From the NCBI GenBank assembly GCA_007120675.1, contig SKNE01000277.1, positions 1 to 6,863 of the forward strand: a stretch of 6,863 nt of DNA, in the 5' to 3' direction. Within the stretch, counting starts at the first letter, position 1; every line of letters begins with the position of its first letter. The notes below the pieces were generated by a model, which did no database searches, was not told the DNA's origin, and saw only the letters and a list, made by a program, of their open reading frames with translations. This document shows, one piece after another, positions 1 to 6,074 of this stretch. This DNA is from Bacteroidales bacterium (GTDB lineage Bacteria > Bacteroidota > Bacteroidia > Bacteroidales > UBA7960). Both the position numbers and the translations under genes were made by a program.

Positions 1-1107
1 CCCATTGTTCAATATGTGCGGGACAAAGAAGCTGCCGATGTGCACATCCTGATGACGCGGCACGGTGCCGGCTCGGCCGGAACCAACTACGCCATTTCCT
101 TCATTGGGGGCCGGCGCTTCAGCGGCGTTGACCAGGACATGACCTATTGGGCACCATCCACCAACTCCAGCGACGACACCCGCCGGGGGTACACCAATGT
201 GCTGAAAATTGGCCTGGTCAGGTACATAGCCACCACGCCGCTGGCCAACCGCATCTTGGTGGAGTACGACTTTGATGAGGCGGCCATCATCAGGGAGAAC
301 CAGCTGGAGCCTGAAGTTGACCCATGGAACAGCTGGGTGTTTGAAATCTACGGGGGCGGCAACTTTCGTACCGAAGAGAGGCAGAGTTCCTACTCATCGC
401 GTTTTGGTTTTTTTGCTGACCGCGTGACGGCCGACTGGAAGGTCCGTTTCCGGCCCTACTTCAATTTTAGCCAGCGCACCTACCGGACCGACGAAGACAC
501 CATAGTCAGCTCATCCCATCGCCACGGTCACCAGGCTTATGTGGTCAAGAGCATCAATGACCACTGGTCGGTTGGGGTCTTCAACTCAAGCCTTTCCAGC
601 ACCTTCCACAATATGCGTTTCAATTTTCAGCTGGTCCCCGCCGTGGAATACAGCTTCTTTCCCTATGATGAAGCCACCAGGCGCTCCATCACCCTGGCTT
701 ATCGCATGGGCTACGGATACCACGACTACATGGAGATGACCATCTATGCCAAGGATCGGGAGTTCCTCTGGTCGCAATCGCTGGAGGCCTCTGCCCGTTT
801 CCAGCAGCCCTGGGGTAACTTCCGGGCAGGCATCACAGGCTCACACTTCTTCCATGACCTGAGCATCAACCGGGCCGAAGTATTTGCCAATGTAAACCTG
901 AGGCTGTTCCAGGGGTTTTCGCTGAATGTGCAAACCAATGTAAACTTCATCAATGACCTGCTGGCCATCCCTGCCGGTGACCTGAGCATCGAAGAGATCC
1001 TCCTTGAACAGTCCCAGCAAGCCACCAACTACATGGTTTCGGGAAGTATCGGGTTAAGTTATACTTTCGGGTCAGACTTCAGTGCCGCCTTCAATCCAAG
1101 GCTTTAG
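1..1107 (+). CDS. Outer-membrane beta-barrel protein of unknown function, 5'-truncated by the window
   Basis: The frame is open from the first base, so the true start lies upstream; a GTG at 16 falls inside the coding region and is not a credible start. The visible part is 368 residues. The first ~95 residues look globular, with an acidic/basic segment (VQYVRDKEAADVHIL) followed by mixed alpha/beta sequence. From about residue 105 to the end the sequence is a run of amphipathic strands rich in aromatic residues, Gly and Ser (for example WVFEIYGGGNF, FGFFADRV, RFRPYFNFSQ, NVNLRLFQGFSLNV). It ends with SIGLSYTFGSDFSAAFNPRL, a closing strand plus short tail. This pattern fits an outer-membrane beta-barrel. 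I associate this arrangement with uncharacterised Bacteroidota proteins but cannot name a Pfam family. It converges on the hydrolase gene and overlaps its stop. No substrate or role can be assigned. Confidence 0.75.
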   Translation, partial: PIVQYVRDKEAADVHILMTRHGAGSAGTNYAISFIGGRRFSGVDQDMTYWAPSTNSSDDTRRGYTNVLKIGLVRYIATTPLANRILVEYDFDEAAIIRENQLEPEVDPWNSWVFEIYGGGNFRTEERQSSYSSRFGFFADRVTADWKVRFRPYFNFSQRTYRTDEDTIVSSSHRHGHQAYVVKSINDHWSVGVFNSSLSSTFHNMRFNFQLVPAVEYSFFPYDEATRRSITLAYRMGYGYHDYMEMTIYAKDREFLWSQSLEASARFQQPWGNFRAGITGSHFFHDLSINRAEVFANVNLRLFQGFSLNVQTNVNFINDLLAIPAGDLSIEEILLEQSQQATNYMVSGSIGLSYTFGSDFSAAFNPRL

Positions 1108-2039
1108 CCTTCTTTTCTCTGGGAGATGCCATCGAGGAAGTCCAGCCAGGCGGAGATGAATGCCTCCGGATGGGTCTCCATGGGGTTGTGTCCCACCCCT
1201 TCCATCACCAAAAGTTTCGTCCCGGGCATCCTCTCCAGGATATTCCTGCGGCCGGCCAGTGGCACCCAGGTGTCAGCCTCCCCCCAGATGGCCAGGGAGG
1301 GGACAGCCAGTTCTGCCGCCTCCAGCTTTTTTTTCTCTTGGTGATAGGCGGGAGCCGACAAGATGGCCCTTGCCGTGCCGGGAACAAGCAAGGCGTCCAA
1401 ATAAGCACGCACCTGCCCCGGATCGGGCGCCATCCCATAGGCCGAGGCCAGCAGTCCCTCCACCCGTTTTTCGGTGATAAACCAGGTTTCGGCCAGCTCC
1501 CCGGCTATAAAGCGCAGGGGCGACAAGCGAAGCAGGAAGTTCACCTGGTGCTCACCCCTGGGCAGCTCTGCAAACAGGGCTGCCGCCACAAAGGTGACGC
1601 TTTCCAGGTCACCGGGATACATCAAAGCGTAGGCCTGTGAAACGGCGCCGCCCATTGAGTGGCCCGCCAGGTGCCATTGACGGCCGGGAAACTCCTGGTG
1701 GATAAAACGGTGCAGACGAATGGCATGGGCGGTGATGGACTGGTTGATGCGTGGCGATTTGTCGCTGTACCCGAAAGGTGGCATGTCCACCGCCACAAGC
1801 TCATAACCCAGCGTCATCAAGCTGTCAGCCACCTCCTGCCATGAGAATGTGGATCCTGCGAACCCGTGCACCATCAGCACGCTGCCCCGAAACACTTCCC
1901 CCCTGGCAGCCCAGTGACGGTAATGAATCCCCAACCCGTCCACCTCGGCCACACGACTGTTGGGAAAAGGGGCATACTGGGAACGAACGGGGAGACTCAC
2001 CAGCAGCAGCAGCAGGCAATTCAACAGCATCCCTTTCAT
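1104..2039 (-). CDS. Exported alpha/beta-fold hydrolase
   Basis: A 311-residue serine hydrolase of the alpha/beta superfamily. Residues 1-21 (MKGMLLNCLLLLLVSLPVRS then Q) form a signal peptide with a long Leu core, so the enzyme should be periplasmic or secreted. Cys8 sits inside the hydrophobic core, so a lipoprotein is unlikely. The oxyanion-hole motif HGFAGS is at about residues 58-63. The nucleophile elbow GHSMGG gives Ser128, the acid is Asp256 in GEADTWVP, and the base is His284 in GVGHNP; the triad is complete. The DMPPFGYSDK segment near residues 85-94 is typical of the haloalkane dehalogenase/epoxide hydrolase/C-C hydrolase-like branch, but substrate cannot be read from sequence. The frame stays open back to 2249. 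I chose the ATG at 2039 because the signal peptide begins there; an ATG at 2063 would add eight residues (MSGKNHFV). Longer versions would start upstream of the likely promoter. The gene is divergent from the PLP enzyme gene and convergent with the barrel gene. Confidence 0.88.
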   Translation of the reverse strand: MKGMLLNCLLLLLVSLPVRSQYAPFPNSRVAEVDGLGIHYRHWAARGEVFRGSVLMVHGFAGSTFSWQEVADSLMTLGYELVAVDMPPFGYSDKSPRINQSITAHAIRLHRFIHQEFPGRQWHLAGHSMGGAVSQAYALMYPGDLESVTFVAAALFAELPRGEHQVNFLLRLSPLRFIAGELAETWFITEKRVEGLLASAYGMAPDPGQVRAYLDALLVPGTARAILSAPAYHQEKKKLEAAELAVPSLAIWGEADTWVPLAGRRNILERMPGTKLLVMEGVGHNPMETHPEAFISAWLDFLDGISQRKEG

Positions 2040-2073
2040 CACAAAATGGTTTTTTCCGGACATGACCTGTTCA

Positions 2074-2090
2074 AAGGGGCCTCCCCCCTT
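2074..2090 (-). other. G/C-rich hairpin in the hydrolase leader
   Basis: AAGGGG (2074-2079) and CCCCTT (2085-2090) can pair as a 6-bp stem with a 5-nt loop. On the minus strand it lies just downstream of the inferred transcription start and upstream of both candidate start codons (2063 and 2039). It includes a purine-rich GGGGGGAGG run. It could shape leader translation or be incidental base composition. There is no T-run, so I do not read it as a terminator. Confidence 0.3.
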
Positions 2091-2101
2091 CCCCTGTCCA
2101 A

Positions 2102-2109
2102 CAAAATTA
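2102..2109 (-). promoter_or_regulatory. Bacteroidota-type -7 element for the hydrolase gene
   Basis: On the minus strand this reads TAATTTTG, an exact match to the TAnnTTTG -7 consensus of the Bacteroidota primary sigma factor. It sits in the A/T-rich divergent gap, about 60 bases upstream of the preferred ATG at 2039, giving a leader of roughly 50-60 nt. No clean TTTG -33 element appears at the usual spacing, so this is a moderate call based on one half of the promoter. Confidence 0.45.
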
Positions 2110-2166
2110 TAAAAAACACCCGCGGTTTGCATAAAAATTAATAAATTGGCCGAAGAAGCGGATGCG

Positions 2167-3423
2167 ATGGCAAAGACCAAGACCCGGAACGACTGTGTTT
2201 TTATCTGTATCGACTGCGGCAGGCAGTACGACCTGAGGCCGGATATCATCTACCTTTGTCCCACCTGCAGCGCAGGTAATCAAGCTGATACCCCCCCAAG
2301 GGGGGTGCTGAAGACCATATACGACTACGGGCGGATAAAAAGGAGCATCGCGGACTTCTCGGACTTAAAGCAAACCGGCTTTTCCGCCCTCTTGCCCATT
2401 AGTGACCCGGGTAACCTGCCTGCGCTGCGGATAGGGCAAACACCCATGTATTCCTGCAGTCAGCTGGATGGCGAACCGCTGCCCTATCATCTGCACATCA
2501 AAGACGACAGCCAGAATCCCACATTCTCCTATAAGGACAGGGCCTCGGGACTTGTCTCAGCTTTTGCCAGGGAAATGGGTTACGACACCATCGTGGCGGC
2601 ATCCACAGGCAATGCCGGGTCCTCGCTGGCAGGCATATGCGCCGCGCAGCGGCAGCATGCCGTCATCCTGGTGCCCGCCGGGGCCCCTGCAGCAAAAATC
2701 AGCCAGATCATGCTTTACGGGGCCCACCTGATCCCGGTAAAAGGGACCTATGACCAGGCCTTTGAGCTGAGCATACAGCTGTCGCATGAGTTCAACTGGT
2801 ATAACCGGAACACGGCATACAATCCGCTGACCATCGAGGGAAAGAAAACGGCGGCCTGGGAGATCTTTGAGCAAATGGGCAACCGGCCCATTGACAGGAT
2901 ATATGTCCCGGTGGGTGACGGTGTGATCCTATCAGGTATCTACAAAGGCTTTGAGGACCTGCTGGCCCTGGACATTATCCAACAGATGCCCGTCATCGTG
3001 GCCGTCCAGTCTGAAAAGAGCGACAACCTGGTAAGAAACATGGCGGGAACAGGATTTCACGCCCGTTCCAGTTGCACCATCGCTGATTCAATCTCGGTGG
3101 ATGTGCCCCGAAACTTCCACATGGCAAAGTGGTACCTGCTCCGTTACGGAGGTGAGTGGGTCAGTGTAAGCGACACGGACATCCTTTCGGCAGCCTCTGT
3201 AATGGCCAGGAATACAGGGGTTTTTGCTGAGCCGGCAGCAGCAGCAGCTTTCGCCGGACTGCTTCACCATCACCGCAAGGGGCTGATCGGTGAGAAGACA
3301 CACCAGGTGGTCCTCTCCACGGGCAGCGGACTGAAAGACATCCGTGCACTGGAAAAGCATCTCCATATACCGGATGCGGTGGAACCCGATACCGGGAGCA
3401 TTCAGAAGGTACTCTTTGGCTGA
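2167..3423 (+). CDS. Threonine synthase-like PLP-dependent enzyme with N-terminal zinc ribbon
   Basis: A 418-residue fold-type II (tryptophan synthase beta family) PLP enzyme. The N-terminus has a zinc-ribbon pattern, Cys14-x2-Cys17 and Cys31-x2-Cys34, as in many threonine synthases. The substrate-entry motif GQTPMY is near residue 90. The Schiff-base lysine is Lys123 in NPTFSYKDRAS. STGNAGSSLAG is the Asn loop that contacts the cofactor ring. PVGDGVILSG is the phosphate-binding loop, and STGSGLKD near the C-terminus supplies the Ser/Thr facing the pyridine nitrogen. True threonine synthase (O-phosphohomoserine to threonine) is the nearest named family. Context with an XdhD-like hydroxylase and an SsnA-like amidohydrolase instead suggests a catabolic lyase role like YgeX; that is inference. 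The frame also permits a TTG start at 2146 (seven extra residues); the ATG is preferred because no clear ribosome site favours TTG. It is probably first in the operon, with the next gene 31 nt downstream. Confidence 0.85.
   Translation: MAKTKTRNDCVFICIDCGRQYDLRPDIIYLCPTCSAGNQADTPPRGVLKTIYDYGRIKRSIADFSDLKQTGFSALLPISDPGNLPALRIGQTPMYSCSQLDGEPLPYHLHIKDDSQNPTFSYKDRASGLVSAFAREMGYDTIVAASTGNAGSSLAGICAAQRQHAVILVPAGAPAAKISQIMLYGAHLIPVKGTYDQAFELSIQLSHEFNWYNRNTAYNPLTIEGKKTAAWEIFEQMGNRPIDRIYVPVGDGVILSGIYKGFEDLLALDIIQQMPVIVAVQSEKSDNLVRNMAGTGFHARSSCTIADSISVDVPRNFHMAKWYLLRYGGEWVSVSDTDILSAASVMARNTGVFAEPAAAAAFAGLLHHHRKGLIGEKTHQVVLSTGSGLKDIRALEKHLHIPDAVEPDTGSIQKVLFG
2290..2306 (+). other. Perfect C-run/G-run hairpin inside the PLP enzyme gene
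   Basis: A2290 plus six C bases pair with six G bases plus T2306 around a CAA triloop, giving a 7-bp stem that is almost all G:C. It encodes Thr-Pro-Pro-Arg-Gly at residues 42-46, the linker between the zinc ribbon and the catalytic domain. The C7 and G6 tracts are also possible slippage sites. The reading frame is intact as given. Confidence 0.4.
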
Positions 3424-3454
3424 CACCAATGGCACACGCACCAAATACACTCAC

Positions 3455-6025
3455 ATGGGTATGATCCATTTCCAATTGAACGGTGATGACTATGTTTACC
3501 GCGGAGCAGGCGGCACCACGCTGCTGGGTTGGCTGAGAAACGAACGCCGCATCACTTCCCCAAAAGATGGCTGTTCCGGCGAAGGGAGCTGTGGGGCCTG
3601 TACCGTGGAAATCAATGGGCATGCCCGCCTGGCGTGCCGCACCAAAATGGAAGGGCTCAACGGGGCGGTCATTCTGACCACAGAAGGCCTGCCCGCTGAT
3701 TTCCGCCAGCTGATAGCCAGCCTTTTTGCCGCGCATGGGGCTGTCCAGTGTGGCTTTTGCAGTCCGGGTTTTATCATGCGCTCCCGTAAGCTGTTCAAAC
3801 AAGCCAAAAGGCCTTCGCGGGAAGAGATCGTCCGTGCCATCAGTCCCAACCTTTGCCGCTGTACAGGATACATCAAGATCGTGGATGCCATTGAGGCAGC
3901 CCTGGGTGCGGCAGATAAGACCGGGGCGGAACAGCCGCACGGGGAGGCACGCATCGGAAAGCCCTATCCCAAGTACCAGGCCATGGAGACCGCCCTGGGC
4001 GACAGGCCCTTTGTGGACGACCTCCATGTTGACGGCATGCTTTACGGCGTCCCCTGCTTCAGCCGCCACCCCCGTGCCGTGATCAGGTCCGTCGACACAT
4101 CGAAGGCCATGGCCATGGACGGCGTTAAGGCGGTGCTCACCGCCGGGGACATCCCGGGCGACAAGGTGATCGGCCTGATCCAGCAAGACTGGCCATTGAT
4201 GATCGGTGTGGGTGAGGTGACCCATTGTATCAGTGATGTACTGGCACTGGTCGTTGCTGAACATGAAGCACTTGCCAGGGAGGCCGCCTCCCTGGTTGAG
4301 GTGGATTACGAAGTGCTTGAGCCGGTCACATCCATGCAGCAGGCCATCGAGGTGGACAGTCCGGAGGTTCACCCGGGCCGTTCAAATATCCTGGAGGTCT
4401 GCAGCATACGCTCGAAAGACGTGGATCAGGCCTTCAGGCAGGCGGCCCATAAGGTCACCGGTGTCTACCGGACACAGCACGTGGAGCACGGTTTCCTGGA
4501 AACTGAATGCGCCCTGGCCATGCCGGAGGGTAATGGCATCAGGCTCTACAGCCAGGGACAGGGCGTCTATGTCGACCGCCGCCAGATTGCCCGCCTGCTG
4601 GACCTGCCGCAGGAAGAGGTGAAGGTGGTGCAGGTGGCCAACGGCGGCGCATTTGGAGGGAAGGAAGATTTGAGCGTGCAGGGACACGCGGCCCTGGCTG
4701 CCTGGCTGCTTAACAGGGCGGTGAAGGTGCACCTGGACAGGGCGGAATCGATCCGCATGCATCCCAAAAGGCATCCCGTGGAGATGGAGATCAGCCTGGC
4801 ATGCAACCAGGCAGGCAAATTGACCGCCCTTCGCCTGCGAGCCCTGGGCGACACCGGGGCCTATGCCTCGGTGGGCACGAAGGTGATGGAAAGGGTGGTG
4901 GGACATGCCACGGGTGCCTACGCCATCGGGGCGGTGGACATCGAGGCCAGGACTATCCACACCAACAACATCGCCTCCGGGGCCATGCGCGGCTTCGGGG
5001 TGCCCCAGGTGGTATTCGCCATCGAGTCGTGCATTGATCAGCTGTGCCAGGCAGGCGGGTTCGACAGGTGGCAGATCCGTTACGACAACGCGTTGTCAGA
5101 CGGTGCCCGCACCGCCACAGGCCAGGCGCTGGAGGGGGTGGGTCTCAGGCAATGCCTGCTGGCGGTGAAGGAGGAGTTCAGACAGGCCCGCTATGCCGGC
5201 ATCGCCTGCGGGATCAAAAACAGTGGGGTGGGGAACGGGATGACGGACGAAAGCCAGGTGAAGATCGTGATCAACGGAGCCGGGAAGGTGAGGATACACC
5301 ATGGTTGGACTGAAATGGGGCAGGGGATCCATACCATGGCCATCCAGACATTACACCAGGAGACCGGGATCGATCCCTCGGTGATAGAGGTGGTGGTCGA
5401 CACAGCAGAAGAGATACCCACCGGCATGACCACTTCCTCCAGGGGCACCGCCCTGCTGGGGAACGCCATCATCGATGCAGCAAAAAAGATCAGGAAGGAC
5501 CTGGAAGGGCCGGGTGAGCTGAACCTCCGGCTGGAAAAACTCACTGGCAGGGAGTATGTGGGAAGCTATGTCTGCGACTGGACCTGCAAACCCGGTGAAG
5601 AGGCGGATGACCCAAAGATCCATTTTGCCTACGGCTATGCCGCCCAGGTGGCGATCCTCAATGAAGAGGGTGCCATCTGCCGGGTGGTGGCCGCCCATGA
5701 CGCCGGAAAGATCATGAACCCCACCCTGTTTGAAGGGCAGGTGCAAGGCGCCGTGCACATGGGCATTGGGTATGCCCTCAGTGAGGAATTGCCCATGAAA
5801 GATGGCGTACCCGAAAGCTTCCGCCTGAAAGATATGGGCATACTGAGGGCCAATGCCATGCCGGAAGTAAAGGTGATTGGAGTGGAGCAAAGCGACCCCC
5901 ACGGCCCTTATGGCGCCAAAGGCATTGGGGAGATCGGCATGGTGCCCACCGCCGCCGCAGTGGCCAACGCCTTTGCCGCTTATGAGGGTACCAGGAGCAC
6001 AAGGCTCCCCCTAAAGCGGGGTTAG
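3455..6025 (+). CDS. Selenium-dependent-type xanthine dehydrogenase (fused [2Fe-2S] and molybdopterin subunits)
   Basis: A molybdenum hydroxylase of the xanthine oxidase family, 856 residues, related to XdhD and the selenium-dependent xanthine dehydrogenases. It would hydroxylate a purine-like ring in the cytoplasm. The N-terminal domain holds a plant-type [2Fe-2S] site (Cys40, Cys46, Cys49, Cys61). An alpha-helical domain holds the second cluster (Cys99-x2-Cys102 and Cys134-x-Cys136, NLCRCTGY). From about residue 170 comes the molybdopterin domain: SQGQG with Gln367, GGAFGGKE with Glu404, GAMRGFG with Arg512, EMGQGIHT with Gln623 and KGIGEIGM with Glu826. By position these match bovine xanthine oxidase Gln767, Glu802, Arg880, Gln1040 and Glu1261. 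No FAD domain is present between the Fe-S and Mo halves, so electrons must pass to a separate flavoprotein. In this family selenium is a labile Mo ligand, so absence of an in-frame UGA is expected. Start: ATG 3455, or ATG 3461 two codons later; the frame opens further upstream but overlaps the previous gene without homology. Confidence 0.9.
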   Translation: MGMIHFQLNGDDYVYRGAGGTTLLGWLRNERRITSPKDGCSGEGSCGACTVEINGHARLACRTKMEGLNGAVILTTEGLPADFRQLIASLFAAHGAVQCGFCSPGFIMRSRKLFKQAKRPSREEIVRAISPNLCRCTGYIKIVDAIEAALGAADKTGAEQPHGEARIGKPYPKYQAMETALGDRPFVDDLHVDGMLYGVPCFSRHPRAVIRSVDTSKAMAMDGVKAVLTAGDIPGDKVIGLIQQDWPLMIGVGEVTHCISDVLALVVAEHEALAREAASLVEVDYEVLEPVTSMQQAIEVDSPEVHPGRSNILEVCSIRSKDVDQAFRQAAHKVTGVYRTQHVEHGFLETECALAMPEGNGIRLYSQGQGVYVDRRQIARLLDLPQEEVKVVQVANGGAFGGKEDLSVQGHAALAAWLLNRAVKVHLDRAESIRMHPKRHPVEMEISLACNQAGKLTALRLRALGDTGAYASVGTKVMERVVGHATGAYAIGAVDIEARTIHTNNIASGAMRGFGVPQVVFAIESCIDQLCQAGGFDRWQIRYDNALSDGARTATGQALEGVGLRQCLLAVKEEFRQARYAGIACGIKNSGVGNGMTDESQVKIVINGAGKVRIHHGWTEMGQGIHTMAIQTLHQETGIDPSVIEVVVDTAEEIPTGMTTSSRGTALLGNAIIDAAKKIRKDLEGPGELNLRLEKLTGREYVGSYVCDWTCKPGEEADDPKIHFAYGYAAQVAILNEEGAICRVVAAHDAGKIMNPTLFEGQVQGAVHMGIGYALSEELPMKDGVPESFRLKDMGILRANAMPEVKVIGVEQSDPHGPYGAKGIGEIGMVPTAAAVANAFAAYEGTRSTRLPLKRG

Positions 6026-6037
6026 TTACTTATCCGC

Positions 6038-6045
6038 TAAATTTG
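6038..6045 (+). promoter_or_regulatory. Bacteroidota-type -7 element ahead of the amidohydrolase gene
   Basis: TAAATTTG exactly fits TAnnTTTG and is followed by CAC, the usual extension around the -7 element in this phylum. It lies in the 49-nt gap after the xanthine dehydrogenase stop and 29 nt before the next ATG, leaving a leader of about 20 nt. No clear TTTG -33 element is seen at 19-21 nt upstream. If used, the amidohydrolase and downstream genes can be transcribed independently. Confidence 0.5.
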
Positions 6046-6063
6046 CACAAAAAAACCATCCAA

Positions 6064-6070
6064 AAGGAAA
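6064..6070 (+). promoter_or_regulatory. Possible ribosome binding site for the amidohydrolase
   Basis: AAGGAAA lies four bases before the ATG at 6075, with the GG pair about seven bases upstream, in a purine-rich A-heavy leader. It supports this ATG as the start. It is one of the few Shine-Dalgarno-like sites in the window. Confidence 0.45.
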
Positions 6071-6074
6071 ACAC

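Noticed and set aside
2001..2015. CAG-type triplet repeat (and a similar GCA run near 3235-3250)
   Set aside because: These encode the leucine core of the signal peptide on the minus strand and an alanine run on the plus strand; short codon repetition explains both.
2126..2150. Plus-strand TTTG (2126-2129) with TAAATTGG as a promoter for the PLP enzyme
   Set aside because: The two parts are only about 13 nt apart, too close for the -33/-7 spacing, and the second deviates from TAnnTTTG. A plus-strand promoter is likely in this gap but cannot be pinned.
2040..2249. N-terminal extension of the hydrolase up to 70 residues (starts at 2249 or 2132)
   Set aside because: It would overlap the start of the PLP enzyme gene, begin upstream of the likely promoter, and bury the signal peptide inside the protein.
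3344..3454. N-terminal extension of the xanthine dehydrogenase to an ATG inside the previous gene
   Set aside because: The extra 37 residues are the out-of-frame reading of the PLP enzyme's C-terminus. The Fe-S domain starts naturally at MGMIHFQ or MIHFQ.
3161..4372. A 403-codon open frame on the minus strand opposite the PLP enzyme and hydroxylase genes
   Set aside because: It lies antisense to two genes with clear motifs. Its translation is His/Gly/Cys-rich without recognisable domains, as expected for a shadow frame in GC-rich coding DNA.
6007..6021. CCCC...GGGG inverted pair at the end of the xanthine dehydrogenase gene as a terminator
   Set aside because: The stem is only four base pairs, lies inside the last codons (LPLKRG) and has no T-run after it.
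3455..6025. Possible selenocysteine codon in the selenium-dependent-type hydroxylase
   Set aside because: The frame has no internal TGA, and in this family selenium is bound to the molybdenum centre rather than inserted as selenocysteine.
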